Shown one piece after another: positions 1-10,332 of a stretch of DNA of 64,000 bases (positions are counted from its first letter, which is position 1; each line of letters begins with the position of its first letter). The DNA comes from Aurantibacillus circumpalustris (GTDB lineage: Bacteria > Bacteroidota > Bacteroidia > B-17B0 > Aurantibacillaceae). The position numbers and the translations under genes are program-made. The stretch is taken from assembly GCF_029625215.1 (NCBI RefSeq), contig NZ_CP121197.1:1488001-1552000 (forward strand), given 5' to 3'. The notes beneath the pieces were generated by a model. The model saw only the letters and a list, made by a program, of their open reading frames with translations, searched no databases and was not told the origin of the DNA.

Positions 1-1422
1 GGCAAAATCTACCACCGTAAAACTCGCAGGCTTACCGTTTGCATTGTAAAATTCAATCATCCGGGTAATGGGACTAATTCTCTCTCCCATTTTTATGTCC
101 TCAGCTTTGTTGCGGTTATAAAAATCAGACGACTCAAAATACGCTTCGCCCTGAAAGTTATTTGGAAGAAAATTAAACGCTAACAGGGGCTCGTCTATGT
201 TCCAGGTAATTTGTTCAAAATACATGTCGTATTTATGAAATGTGTTGAGAAAAGGTGTTTTTTGAAGACCGTCATCACCACGTAAAATTGTAACCAGTCG
301 TTTTTCCATCTGATAGGTGAAACTCAAGCCAGGGTGGTAGATGGTATCTTTTCCAAGAAAAAATTTAATAACAGCAGGATTCGCCGCAATTTTTTCTTTA
401 CTCATACCAAAGGCACGAGCACTTACTTCCAAAAATTTTACGTTTTCATTCTTAAAAATAATTTTAGCCATATTGGAACCATTTCCTGATCCAATAAATT
501 TTCCGCCCCGCATACCAAATCCACCTTCGTAATCCACGTCCGGGTAAATGTCTTTAACTGTTAAACGTTTACTGTAAGAATCAAAACGAGGGTATGTAGG
601 CTCGCCATTTTCGGTAATAATGCGGTCTGTAATTTTTCCTAATTGAGGTTGATCGAAATATTGCTTGCCATTAAAAGTCGCACTGTCGCTGATATAATTT
701 CCAACTTTGCAATCAATCGTAAAACGTTTTAATGCGGCGTACACATCGCTTTCAAGACCTGCTTTTGCCCAACTTACCTTGCCGCCTCTGCCAACAAATT
801 TGCCGTTGGTAGGGTAATACGTACCACCCGTTTCTTCTATGGCGATACTATCTCCGCGTGGGTTAGCGCCAATCATAGTAATTTCGTCAAAAATTATAAC
901 GGGTATTGAATCGTAAACGAATTTATAATTTGGTTCAATACTGTAATACCTGTATGAAGGTGTCTTGTAAAAAGTATTGTCTTTGAAAATATTTTCGCTC
1001 ACTTCAAAAAAATCTTGCGCACCTCTTAATGATTTACCCTTAAGGATTTTGTCTACACAAACCTGCCAGTTTTCAAAATGCTCCACACCTTGATTTGCTT
1101 GAATGGCGTTTACAACCGTATTAAGATAACTCTGAAAATAGGGGTATGGTTTCATGCGTTTGTTAAGCATCGCATTCGACGTTTCCATGATTATTTCCTT
1201 ATAATATCCGGCAACCACATTTTCTTTCCAAAGTTTTTCGAAGTTGCGCATGTAATCAGCTGCCAGTTCTTTATTGGCTGAATTATCCTGAAAATACTGA
1301 TTTAGATCTTTGGTGAATCTAGCCGTATCGGTTGAAAATTGCGTAATTTTTTGGGCTTTTCCGAATGAAAAAACACCTATACAGAAAATAACAAAAATGA
1401 TTTTTAAGGAGGAAAACGACAT
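1..1422 (-). CDS. Large secreted protein of unknown function, N-terminal part (runs off window)
   Basis: An uninterrupted minus-strand frame runs from an ATG at 1422 to the window edge, giving about 474 residues with no stop. The N-terminus (MSFSSLKIIFVIFCIGVFSF, then GKAQ) is a signal peptide. A helical stretch follows to about residue 160. After that come glycine-rich beta segments with a recurring pattern: one near residue 210 ends GKFVGRGGK and another near residue 325 reads GFGMRGGKFIGSGNG. I do not recognise the family. The pattern suggests a long beta-repeat surface protein, but that is inference. Plus-strand ORFs in this stretch are shadows of this frame. The 201 bp to purL is divergent and holds the purL promoter. 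Confidence 0.75.
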   Translation of the reverse strand, partial: MSFSSLKIIFVIFCIGVFSFGKAQKITQFSTDTARFTKDLNQYFQDNSANKELAADYMRNFEKLWKENVVAGYYKEIIMETSNAMLNKRMKPYPYFQSYLNTVVNAIQANQGVEHFENWQVCVDKILKGKSLRGAQDFFEVSENIFKDNTFYKTPSYRYYSIEPNYKFVYDSIPVIIFDEITMIGANPRGDSIAIEETGGTYYPTNGKFVGRGGKVSWAKAGLESDVYAALKRFTIDCKVGNYISDSATFNGKQYFDQPQLGKITDRIITENGEPTYPRFDSYSKRLTVKDIYPDVDYEGGFGMRGGKFIGSGNGSNMAKIIFKNENVKFLEVSARAFGMSKEKIAANPAVIKFFLGKDTIYHPGLSFTYQMEKRLVTILRGDDGLQKTPFLNTFHKYDMYFEQITWNIDEPLLAFNFLPNNFQGEAYFESSDFYNRNKAEDIKMGERISPITRMIEFYNANGKPASFTVVDFA

Positions 1423-1598
1423 AGCTGCTGATTATCTTACCAACCAAATATAAAAAATGAATATAAGTTTTTAAGCCTTAAATCGGGATTATTTACAATT
1501 TCCTTTAATATTTCGACCAATAAATGCCATAATTTGTTTTTTGTCAAAAAATCAGCCAAAACTTTGATAAAAACGCCTAAGAAAGCTCTTAAAAACAA

Positions 1599-1606
1599 TA
1601 TCTTTG
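1599..1606 (+). promoter_or_regulatory. Bacteroidota -7 promoter box (TATCTTTG) for purL
   Basis: TATCTTTG matches the Bacteroidota sigma-factor -7 consensus TAnnTTTG and lies 17 bp before the purL ATG. No convincing -33 TTTG is seen at the usual spacing, so the call rests on the -7 box and its position. Confidence 0.5.
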
Positions 1607-1623
1607 CGCATTAATTTTTAGTT

Positions 1624-3855
1624 ATGTCAACATTAAACTATTCAGAGCAGTTAGCCGACCTGGAAGCAGCGAAAAACCTGGGACTTTTACCAGAAGAATT
1701 TGAACGTATTAAAACAATTTTAGGTCGTACACCTAATTTTACAGAGGTTTCTATTTTTTCGGTAATGTGGAGCGAGCATTGTTCTTACAAAAACTCTATT
1801 ACCTGGTTAAAAACATTGCCTAAAAAAGGTCCACACATGTTGGCAGAGGCAGGTGAAGAAAATGCTGGATTAGTAGACATTGGTGATGGTTTAGCTTGTT
1901 GTTTTAAAATAGAATCGCACAATCACCCAAGTGCACTAGAGCCCTATCAAGGTGCTGCAACGGGTGTTGGTGGCATAAACCGTGATATTTTTACGATGGG
2001 CGCTCGTCCTATTGCTCAATTAAACTCTTTACGTTTTGGTGATATTAATTCTCCAAAAACACAATGGTTAATTAAAGGTGTTGTAAAAGGGATTGGTGAT
2101 TATGGTAATGCTTTTGGTATTCCTACTGTTGGTGGCGAAGTTTTTTTTGATGAGTGTTACAATGTGAATCCATTGGTAAACGCAATGAGTGTTGGTATTG
2201 TAAAAACAGGAGAAACAGTAAGCGCTACATCTTATGGTGTTGGAAATCCCGTGTTTATCGTTGGTTCTTCTACCGGAAAAGATGGCATAGCAGGAGCTGC
2301 CTTTGCAAGTAAGGATCTTACAGAAGACTCAGCTAATGATTTACCTTCTGTGCAAGTTGGTGATCCATTTCAGGAAAAATTATTATTAGAAGCAACTTTA
2401 GAAGTAATTAAAACTGGTGCTGTAATTGGCATGCAAGATATGGGAGCAGCAGGAATTACCTGTTCTACTTCCGAAATGAGTGCTAAAGGCGAACACGGTA
2501 TGAATATTTGGTTACACAAAGTTCCTACCCGTCAGGCTGGCATGCATCCTTTCGAAATTCTTTTATCAGAATCACAGGAACGTATGTTAGTGGTTGTAGA
2601 AAAAGGAAAAGAAGATCTTGTGAAAAAAGTATTTGATAAATGGGATTTAAATTGTGAGCAAATTGGTGAAGTAACTGAAGGCGACCGTTTAAAATATTAC
2701 ATGCACGATGAACTTGTTGCGGATGTTCCCGCAGACGTTCTTGTGTTAGGAGGGGGCGCACCTATTTACAAGCGTGATTACAAAGAACCTGCTTATTTTG
2801 CTGAGTCAAAAAAATTCAAAATTGATTCTGTTGCAGAACCAAAAGATTTAAAACCTGTAATGGAGCATTTGGCGAAACATCCAAACCTTGCAAGTAAGCG
2901 TTGGGTGTATAATCAATACGATAGCATGGTAGGTACTGTTAACATGAGTACTAACGCTCCGAGCGATGCCGCTATTGTAAATTTAAAAGGAAGTAAAAAA
3001 GCTTTAGCCATGACGGTGGATTGTAATTCACGTTATGTGAATGCTGATCCTGAAACAGGTTGCGCTATTGCGGTGAGCGAAGCAGCGCGTAACATTGTGT
3101 GTAGCGGTGGTATTCCAAGCGCAGTAACCAATTGTTTAAATTTTGGAAATCCTTACAATCCAGAAGTGTATTGGCAATTTGTTGGTTCTATTAAAGGAAT
3201 GAGCAAAGCTTGTTTAAAATTTGAAACGCCGGTAACAGGTGGTAATGTGAGTTTTTACAATCAGTCAAGTTATGAAGGACCTGTGTTTCCAACACCTACC
3301 ATTGGTATGATAGGTATTGTAGAAGACAAAACGCATAGAATGACTTTAGATTTTAAAAACGAAGGTGATGCAATTTATTTGATTGGGGAAAGTAAAAATG
3401 ATATTTCTTCTTCAGAATATTTATACAGTTTTCATAAAGTAAAAAACACGCCGGCTCCTTATTTTGATTTGGAAACGGAATATAAAGTTCAACACACGAT
3501 CACTTCTTTAATTCGTTCTAAATCCATTAATTCTGCACACGATTTGAGTGATGGTGGATTATTTATGACGCTTTTAGAAAGCAGCATGGTAAATAATTTA
3601 GGCTTCGAAATTTCTTCTGATTCTTCTGTAAGAAAAGATGCATTTTTATTTGGCGAAGCACAAAGTCGTGTGGTAGTAAGTGTTTCTGGAAATAAAACAG
3701 AAGCTGTGGAAGCCGAATTAAAAAAACAAAACGTAGTATTTAAAAAACTGGGAAGTGTAAAAGGAAGTTCTGTTATAGTAGATGGAACGAATTATGGTTC
3801 AATAAACGATTATAAAAAATCTTTCGACACAAGCATTGAAGGGTATTTGAGCTAA
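1624..3855 (+). CDS. purL: Phosphoribosylformylglycinamidine synthase subunit PurL
   Basis: This is the ATP-dependent synthetase subunit of de novo purine synthesis, converting FGAR to FGAM with ammonia from a PurQ glutaminase. At 743 residues it is the small PurL type used with separate PurQ and PurS, not the ~1300-residue fused enzyme. Visible hallmarks are [13 protein letters not shown] near residue 45, the metal/nucleotide motif [20 protein letters not shown] near residue 95, [16 protein letters not shown] in the first half and [10 protein letters not shown] near residue 635. PurQ and PurS are not in this window, so the gene stands alone. It has a promoter box upstream and a strong terminator downstream, which suggests a monocistronic unit. 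Confidence 0.97.
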   Translation: MSTLNYSEQLADLEAAKNLGLLPEEFERIKTILGRTPNFTEVSIFSVMWSEHCSYKNSITWLKTLPKKGPHMLAEAGEENAGLVDIGDGLACCFKIESHNHPSALEPYQGAATGVGGINRDIFTMGARPIAQLNSLRFGDINSPKTQWLIKGVVKGIGDYGNAFGIPTVGGEVFFDECYNVNPLVNAMSVGIVKTGETVSATSYGVGNPVFIVGSSTGKDGIAGAAFASKDLTEDSANDLPSVQVGDPFQEKLLLEATLEVIKTGAVIGMQDMGAAGITCSTSEMSAKGEHGMNIWLHKVPTRQAGMHPFEILLSESQERMLVVVEKGKEDLVKKVFDKWDLNCEQIGEVTEGDRLKYYMHDELVADVPADVLVLGGGAPIYKRDYKEPAYFAESKKFKIDSVAEPKDLKPVMEHLAKHPNLASKRWVYNQYDSMVGTVNMSTNAPSDAAIVNLKGSKKALAMTVDCNSRYVNADPETGCAIAVSEAARNIVCSGGIPSAVTNCLNFGNPYNPEVYWQFVGSIKGMSKACLKFETPVTGGNVSFYNQSSYEGPVFPTPTIGMIGIVEDKTHRMTLDFKNEGDAIYLIGESKNDISSSEYLYSFHKVKNTPAPYFDLETEYKVQHTITSLIRSKSINSAHDLSDGGLFMTLLESSMVNNLGFEISSDSSVRKDAFLFGEAQSRVVVSVSGNKTEAVEAELKKQNVVFKKLGSVKGSSVIVDGTNYGSINDYKKSFDTSIEGYLS

Positions 3856-3880
3856 ACAAAATTTCTTATTTTTTATTCTA

Positions 3881-3925
3881 AACCTTCAGGTCTCTTCAGT
3901 GAAGAAAGATTCTGAAGGTTTTTTA
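3881..3925 (+). terminator. Rho-independent terminator after purL
   Basis: AACCTTCAG (3881-3889) pairs with CTGAAGGTT (3912-3920), with a smaller inner CTTC/GAAG stem and a following T-rich tract. It begins 26 bp after the purL stop. Confidence 0.8.
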
Positions 3926-4059
3926 TTTGCCATTGAAAAAATCAAAGGCATAATCTGCCATTTTTTTTCTTATAGATACCTTTTTTGTTATATTTACTGT
4001 AATAAGTCCTTGAGAATATTTTTTTCTAAACACACAACACCGCTTTTAATTACCAACTT

Positions 4060-5661
4060 ATGAAAAAACAATTTATCAACCTTTCCATCTTTTTTGTATT
4101 AGCAATTGGAGTATTGGGCTACTTCTGGCATTGGGGACTTTGGTTATATGCTGGGGCTATACCAATAATTCTTTTGGGAATTCTGGATATGAATCAGAAA
4201 AAACAAACTTTAAAACGTAATTTTCCTGTGGTAGGTCGCATGCGTTGGTGGGCAGAGTGGATGCGCCCTAAGGTGTATCAGTATTTTATTGAGTCAGATG
4301 TAAGTGGTGCGCCGTATAACCGCTTGAGTAGAAATGTTATTTATCAAAGAGCAAAAAAAGTTACGGATAGTACACCATTTGGAACACAATTAAACGTATA
4401 TGAAACTGGCTACGAATGGCTAAATCACTCAATTAATCCATTACCTCTCGATCATGGTGAACACGATCCACGAGTGATGGTGGGTGGTCCAGACTGCAAG
4501 CAACCATATTCTGCCAGTATTTTTAATATTTCAGCAATGAGTTTTGGTTCTTTGAGTCAAAACGCTATCATGGCTTTAAATGGCGGTGCTAAACTGGGAG
4601 GCTTTGCGCATAACACCGGCGAAGGTGGCTTAAGTCCTTATCATTTAAAACCAGGTGGCGATATCATCTGGCAAATTGGAACCGGATATTTTGGTTGTCG
4701 TCACACGGACGGCACATTTAATTACGATGCCTTTGCAGAACGCGCTGCATTGCCGAATGTAAAGATGATTGAGATAAAGTTATCGCAAGGAGCAAAACCT
4801 GGGCATGGTGGTATTTTACCAGCTGCAAAGGTTACGGAAGAAATTGCAAAAATACGTTTGGTTGAAAAAGGTAAAGATGTGTTATCTCCTTCTTATCATA
4901 AAGCATTTGGAACGCCTCTTGAAATGATAGCCTTCATAAAAAAATTACGTGAATTAAGTGGCGGTAAACCCATTGGTTTTAAATTGTGTATTGGACAGAA
5001 GGGTCAATTTGTAGCCATTTGCAAAGCCATGATAAAAACTGGTGTTATGCCAGATTTTATTACGGTTGATGGTGGTGAAGGTGGAACAGGTGCAGCGCCG
5101 ATTGAATTTAGTAATTCTGTAGGAATGCCACTGCGTGAAGGGCTTGCTTTTGTGTATGACACCTTGCATGGTTTCGGAATAAAGAAACACATTCGCATTA
5201 TTGCTTCGGGGAAAGTGCATACAGGTTTTGATTTGGTGAAAAATTTTGCGTTAGGTGCTGATATGTGTAATGGTGCACGTGCCATGCTAATGGCAGTGGG
5301 TTGCATACAAGCGTTAGAGTGCAATACGAATACATGTCCTACCGGAGTTGCAACGCAGAATCCAGATTTGTGGAAGGGATTGGATGTGAATGACAAAAAA
5401 GTACGCGTTTGTAATTACCATCATGAAACCGTAAAAGCTGCAGTAGAATTAATGTCCGCAGCCGGAATTAAACACTCTGATCAACTTCACCGTTCACACA
5501 TATACAGAAGGGTAAGTGCCAATCAAATTCAAACCTATGCTGAAATGTATCCCTATTTATTAAAAGGTTCTTTGCTTGAAGCGCCGTATCCTAAAGGCTG
5601 GGAACTTGAAGTGATGCATAGCACAGAAGAATCGTTTGATAGTATGGTAAAGCCGGTTTAG
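4060..5661 (+). CDS. FMN-binding glutamate synthase family protein
   Basis: The 533-residue protein resembles the FMN/Fe-S synthase domain of glutamate synthase but lacks the glutaminase and GXGXG domains, as in the membrane-linked stand-alone family. Two hydrophobic N-terminal stretches (about residues 6-40) are followed by the flavin barrel. Flavin-barrel motifs include ISAMSFGSLSQNA near residue 155, KPGHGGILPAAKVT near 245 and DGGEGGTGAAP near 340. The cysteine cluster CNTNTCPTGVATQ near residue 420 matches the 3Fe-4S ligands of GOGAT. The substrate of these stand-alone proteins is not firmly known, so glutamate synthesis should not be assumed. The 204 bp before it holds only the purL terminator and AT-rich DNA. 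Confidence 0.9.
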   Translation: MKKQFINLSIFFVLAIGVLGYFWHWGLWLYAGAIPIILLGILDMNQKKQTLKRNFPVVGRMRWWAEWMRPKVYQYFIESDVSGAPYNRLSRNVIYQRAKKVTDSTPFGTQLNVYETGYEWLNHSINPLPLDHGEHDPRVMVGGPDCKQPYSASIFNISAMSFGSLSQNAIMALNGGAKLGGFAHNTGEGGLSPYHLKPGGDIIWQIGTGYFGCRHTDGTFNYDAFAERAALPNVKMIEIKLSQGAKPGHGGILPAAKVTEEIAKIRLVEKGKDVLSPSYHKAFGTPLEMIAFIKKLRELSGGKPIGFKLCIGQKGQFVAICKAMIKTGVMPDFITVDGGEGGTGAAPIEFSNSVGMPLREGLAFVYDTLHGFGIKKHIRIIASGKVHTGFDLVKNFALGADMCNGARAMLMAVGCIQALECNTNTCPTGVATQNPDLWKGLDVNDKKVRVCNYHHETVKAAVELMSAAGIKHSDQLHRSHIYRRVSANQIQTYAEMYPYLLKGSLLEAPYPKGWELEVMHSTEESFDSMVKPV

Positions 5662-5700
5662 TTGATCTTGCGTTTATTTGTTTATGAAAACTTGATGTAA

Positions 5701-7788
5701 CTAAAAACGAATAAGCGCTACAGCAACATCATCTACCTGATCTAAATCTTTTTTCCAACTGTGAAAATTATCTTTAAGGAGTTGAATTTGTTCTTCAACT
5801 TGATTTTGCGACCTAGTTACCAGAAATTCTTTAATTGATTTATTTTTATATTTTTTTCCTTTAGGTCCGCCAAACTGATCACCATAACCATCTGTAAATA
5901 GACAAACAAAAGAGCCCGAATCAACAACTAATTCATTTGTCTTAAATTCTTTTGCATTTTCATAAAAGGCAACTGGTTGCTTGTCTGCTTTTATTTCTAA
6001 CATTTCTTTGGTATTAAAGATCCAAATATGGTTGTTAGCACCGGCCCAGTATGTTTTCTTTGTTCTATCATTTACCACAATTAAAGAACAATCCATTCCA
6101 TCTTTAATGTTTTGTTGCGTGGCGTTTAAACTCGCAATTACGATCTCTCTTGTTTTTGTTAAGATTAAACCAGGGTCTGTTAGCTCAAATTCCTTAATTG
6201 ATTTTTGAAGTGCGTGATGACACACCACGGACATAAGTGCACCGGGAATTCCATGCCCCGTGCAATCGCACACGGCAAAAAAAGTGTGTTCGTTGTGTTT
6301 TTCAAAAAAATAAAAATCACCGCCTATAATATCTTTAGGTAGGTATAAAATATCAAGGTTCAAGTGTTTTTTTATGTCTGAAAGTTGCGGCAATATAGCG
6401 GCTTGCAAGCGTTTCGCATAATTAATGGAATCTAAAATTTCTTGATTTTTTAATTCAACAATTTGTTTTTGGTTTTCAATAATCTTCTTTTGTCTATTGG
6501 TAACTACAAAGCGGTTAGAAATAAAAATTGAAAAAATAATTATTGCAGTTAGAATGGCAAACAACATAATACGAAAATACTTTTCCTTATTCAATTTGGC
6601 TGCGGCAACTTCAAGTTCAATGTCCTTAAGTCTTTCTTTGTGTTCAAAGCGAAGACTATCGGCTATTTGTTTCCTTTCATAATCAAATTCGAGTTGTTGT
6701 TGTTGAATCTGTTGAACCTTTACATATTTATCGTTTGAGTCTTTGTAATTCAAATGCCGATGAATGAGCTCTGAAAACTTTTTGTGATTATTTTGTTCTT
6801 CGTAAATGCCTGCCATTTTAAGACTCAGATAAGAAAGATTATTGTACGTTTTTGTTTCTTCACTTAATTTCTGGGCCATATTATAATATTCAAGTGCTTT
6901 TGTTGAGTTATTGAGTTTGTTGTATTCATCGCCAATATTTATGAATAAGGTGATTTTGTCTATAGCAACGGTTACATAGGATTGAGTATTAATAAATGCG
7001 TTCAGGGCTTTTTGGTGTTCGCCAATGTGCATGAACAGTAAGCCTTCATTGAGATAGTAATTAAATTTTATATTTGAATTGATTTCATTAGAAATGTATT
7101 TTTTACCAACCTTCAAAAAATACTGCGCCGAATCGATGCTATTTAGGTTTCTATAACCAGTACTTAAACCACAATTAGTGAGTATTATCATATTTGTGTC
7201 TCTTTTAAGTTCAGAAAAATATTTTGCTTTATGCTGAAACGCAATACATTTACGCACCTCACCAATACGCTGATACAAGATTGCGCAATTAAAATACATA
7301 CTTCCGGCATTAGCGAGGTTGTTCGTTTCTTCGGCAATAGCAAGGCTTTTTAAAAAGTAAGGCAGCGCTTTAGTTAGCAACTCACTATTTAAATAGGCAA
7401 CCCCAATATTATTCAGGGCGAGCTGCATTCCTTTTTTATAGTTTATCTTTTCTGAAAGGCGAAGGCTCTCTTCCTCGTGTTCGATTGAATTTTTAATCTT
7501 ACCCATGTTTATGTAGGTAATTCCTATACGGCGATGCACAACGCTTAACCGCTTAATATCCTCAAGTTTTGTAGATAATTCTATAGCTTTTTCCGCATAA
7601 TAAATGGACGAGTCAGGGTTTTCGAGACTGTAAATCGGCCAGGTTAATTCATTATAGGCATCAATTAGGGTGGTATCGGCAAGATTGCCTTTTATTAAGT
7701 CTAGTAATTGTTTTTTAGAATACCCTTCCTGAGATTTCAGAAAGAAATTGACGAAAAATAAAATAAGAAGAAACACATACCGATACAT
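5701..7788 (-). CDS. TPR sensor with SpoIIE-type PP2C phosphatase domain
   Basis: This is a 695-residue membrane signalling protein. A signal peptide (residues 1-20, ending near KSQEGYS) leads into tetratricopeptide repeats over about residues 40-340. A coiled coil precedes one membrane helix near residues 410-430 (IMLFAILTAIIIFSIFISN), and a second coiled coil follows. The C-terminal SpoIIE/PPM phosphatase carries metal ligands in IIGGDFYFF, CDCTGHGIPGALMS, FTDGYGDQFGG and the final DDVAVALIRF. The architecture (periplasmic TPR, TM, cytoplasmic Ser/Thr phosphatase) is common in Bacteroidota. The usual partners would be anti-sigma antagonists, but none is adjacent. It converges on the glutamate-synthase-like gene with about 40 bp between stops. 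Confidence 0.92.
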   Translation of the reverse strand: MYRYVFLLILFFVNFFLKSQEGYSKKQLLDLIKGNLADTTLIDAYNELTWPIYSLENPDSSIYYAEKAIELSTKLEDIKRLSVVHRRIGITYINMGKIKNSIEHEEESLRLSEKINYKKGMQLALNNIGVAYLNSELLTKALPYFLKSLAIAEETNNLANAGSMYFNCAILYQRIGEVRKCIAFQHKAKYFSELKRDTNMIILTNCGLSTGYRNLNSIDSAQYFLKVGKKYISNEINSNIKFNYYLNEGLLFMHIGEHQKALNAFINTQSYVTVAIDKITLFINIGDEYNKLNNSTKALEYYNMAQKLSEETKTYNNLSYLSLKMAGIYEEQNNHKKFSELIHRHLNYKDSNDKYVKVQQIQQQQLEFDYERKQIADSLRFEHKERLKDIELEVAAAKLNKEKYFRIMLFAILTAIIIFSIFISNRFVVTNRQKKIIENQKQIVELKNQEILDSINYAKRLQAAILPQLSDIKKHLNLDILYLPKDIIGGDFYFFEKHNEHTFFAVCDCTGHGIPGALMSVVCHHALQKSIKEFELTDPGLILTKTREIVIASLNATQQNIKDGMDCSLIVVNDRTKKTYWAGANNHIWIFNTKEMLEIKADKQPVAFYENAKEFKTNELVVDSGSFVCLFTDGYGDQFGGPKGKKYKNKSIKEFLVTRSQNQVEEQIQLLKDNFHSWKKDLDQVDDVAVALIRF

Positions 7789-7901
7789 CTATATAAATGT
7801 AAAGGAAAATTACTACTTAAAAAATAATCTTAGCAGATAAAATTAACACCAATGCGATCAAAGGCTTGGTATTTAATGTCCATAGCCAACCACTATATAA
7901 A

Positions 7902-10238
7902 CTAGTCCTTCACAATTCTATGCACAGACTGATTATTGTTGTTAAGTACTTTGATAAAATACACACCATTGTTCAAGCCCGAAAGGTCTATCGATTCTTT
8001 AAGCTCTGATTTGTTTGTGTAGCTATATTCTTGAATAATTTTTCCAAGTACATCAATAACTTTTACCTGAGTTGCGTTTTTTGCGTTGAGATTTGCAACT
8101 GTAAAATTTAATTTATTTGTAAAAGGATTAGGCCATACATTTAAACCCATTGAATTAACTTGTGAAACTTGTTTAATGCCAACAGTATTTACCGGTGTGC
8201 CATTAGAGATAGTAAAATTATTATTGCTGATATCATAAAAAATATTGGCGGCAGCCTCCACTTTTATGCGACAAGTGTTGATTGTTGCAGATAAAGTTGG
8301 CACTGTTAAGTTTAAAATACCATTGTTAAGCGTTGAGTACTGAAGAGTTGAATAGGTATTTCCACCATCATAAGAAATTAGAACTCTAACAGAATCACAA
8401 CTTACCGGCGCCTGATCCGTTGAATTTACATCCCAGACAACCATTTCTTGTGAGCCCATTGCCCAGATAATCCCCGCTATACTCGGGTAAGTAACTGTAA
8501 AAGGCCCTGCATCATCTATGGTGAGATTCATTATGTCGCTGCAAACACCACCACCGCCTGTTTTGTTATCGCGCGCAGTTAGACGAAACTTTAAAATTTG
8601 CGCCGTTTGCGGTAAATATTCCCCGATGGTTCCGGTGTAATTTCCACTCAGAACAACTGATTTTTTTGGGAAATAACGCGAATATGAAGTAGCCGATATG
8701 GCAATACTATCGGGAACATAAGAACGAAAATAAGGCTTTAAACCGGAGTTCCAGTTTCCACCAGCCCCTGTTCCATTATCCATTTCTTCCCAAGAGTAAT
8801 AAAGTTTATCTCCATCAATATCTGTGGCGCTACCTGTTAATACAAATGGTGTTCCCTTTGGTATCGTATAATTTCCGGCTACTGTTACAACAGGTGGATT
8901 ATTTCCAGTAGCAGCAATAACTGGGCAACTGTTGCCAGATCCTGAATTGGTGAAGTTTACGATTTCGTCGTAGCTCACTGCATGAAAATTTGCAATACTG
9001 TGTGTAGCCAAATTATTAGCAGAACAAATTCCAGCGTATCCCATAATGGTAACACCACTTCCCGGTTCCATAGACGTGGAAGCGTTCCTATTTCCGCTAC
9101 AGCTTCCTGTAATGGCATTAAATGTATGACTTCCATCAAATTGGTGCCCAATTTCATGTGCCACATAATCGATATCATAAGGGTCTCCTACGGGACTACC
9201 GCTTCCTGTAATACCACGGGCTTTATTAGAATTAATGCATACAACACCAGGATACGCTAAACCGCCACCACCAGTGCTGAATGTGTGACCAATATCAAAA
9301 TTTGCTGAGCCTATTGTGTTTGTGATAATGGTTTGACTTTCTCCAATAAGTGTATTAGAATTATTGTTACCATTGAAAGGGTCGGTTGCAGGATCAGTAA
9401 AAACTACCATAGTTTCAGTTGCCACAAGAACCAAGCGCACCGATACTTCTTTTTCATAAACGAGATTTACACGATTAACACTTGTTATAATTTTTGCAAG
9501 AGTTTGGGCAACTGTTGGAGCTTGCAAACCAGTAGCAGCCTTTGCGTATTCCCCTGTGCATGCTATTACGAGGCGATATGTTCTTAACTGTGCTCCGACA
9601 CATGCAGCAGCAGCCGTTTTAGAAGATGGATTAAAAGGAACACCCAATTTTTTTTGTCCGTTTAATAAATCGAGACTTCCTCCATCATCCTGTGGCATAA
9701 CTTCCGATATTTTTTGTGAAGGATCTTTTTCGAAATCGAAGGTATAGTAACTTATATAATCATTGATGTTTCCGATACAGTATGGATCGATGTAAAAATC
9801 ACCATTCACACTCAAGATACGCGCGTGAAATCCAAATTCATTCCAATCAATTTTTCCGGTAGCATGAACGTCATCCATACCTTTCACGCTAAATGTTTTC
9901 ATATTAGGAAAAGCCGCCGCAAGTTCTTCAGCCATAACCGGACTTTCAGACACTCTGAATCTTTGTACAGAGCCATTTGGCAGAGGTAGAAATATAATAC
10001 ACTCACTGTTTTCTGCACGTACATGTTTTTCCTGAGGTGCGGAAAAAAGTTTATCCTTTAATTCCATACCATTCAAAAAATTGGTGGTATATTTTTGCGG
10101 CACTATTTGTCGAGCGCCTGTTAACCGAATAGATGATTCGATTACCGGTAACCAAAAAGTGCTATTATTATTTTGGGAGAATAAGCTTATGGTATTGAGC
10201 AATACAAAAGCGACTAAAACGGCCTGAAATTTTTTCAT
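7902..10238 (-). CDS. Reprolysin-type (M12B) secreted metalloprotease with T9SS sorting domain
   Basis: The 778-residue secreted protease has a signal peptide MKKFQAVLVAFVLLNTISLF. A propeptide-like region extends to about residue 210, and the catalytic domain carries HEIGHQFDGSH (HExxHxxxxxH zinc motif) near residue 360 with a Met-turn VTIMGYAGIC downstream. A PKD/fibronectin-like region follows (GNYTIPKGTPFVLTGSATD). The last ~80 residues form a type A T9SS sorting domain (NVWPNPFTNKLNF, then NNGVYFIKV). Family knowledge says such clients are exported by T9SS and either released or anchored. It is probably an extracellular endopeptidase for nutrition; the substrate is unknown. Confidence 0.93.
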   Translation of the reverse strand: MKKFQAVLVAFVLLNTISLFSQNNNSTFWLPVIESSIRLTGARQIVPQKYTTNFLNGMELKDKLFSAPQEKHVRAENSECIIFLPLPNGSVQRFRVSESPVMAEELAAAFPNMKTFSVKGMDDVHATGKIDWNEFGFHARILSVNGDFYIDPYCIGNINDYISYYTFDFEKDPSQKISEVMPQDDGGSLDLLNGQKKLGVPFNPSSKTAAAACVGAQLRTYRLVIACTGEYAKAATGLQAPTVAQTLAKIITSVNRVNLVYEKEVSVRLVLVATETMVVFTDPATDPFNGNNNSNTLIGESQTIITNTIGSANFDIGHTFSTGGGGLAYPGVVCINSNKARGITGSGSPVGDPYDIDYVAHEIGHQFDGSHTFNAITGSCSGNRNASTSMEPGSGVTIMGYAGICSANNLATHSIANFHAVSYDEIVNFTNSGSGNSCPVIAATGNNPPVVTVAGNYTIPKGTPFVLTGSATDIDGDKLYYSWEEMDNGTGAGGNWNSGLKPYFRSYVPDSIAISATSYSRYFPKKSVVLSGNYTGTIGEYLPQTAQILKFRLTARDNKTGGGGVCSDIMNLTIDDAGPFTVTYPSIAGIIWAMGSQEMVVWDVNSTDQAPVSCDSVRVLISYDGGNTYSTLQYSTLNNGILNLTVPTLSATINTCRIKVEAAANIFYDISNNNFTISNGTPVNTVGIKQVSQVNSMGLNVWPNPFTNKLNFTVANLNAKNATQVKVIDVLGKIIQEYSYTNKSELKESIDLSGLNNGVYFIKVLNNNNQSVHRIVKD

Positions 10239-10332
10239 TTTTGATCTTATCTATAACCAAAAATAGTGAAATAATCACAAGATTTTGCCAGAAATGTTCA
10301 AATGGTGTAATATATTTAGTGGGTGGGTTTAT

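Noticed and set aside
5004-5396. 130-residue minus-strand ORF inside the glutamate-synthase-like gene
   Set aside because: It is antisense to a clear, conserved enzyme, and its sequence has no family features.
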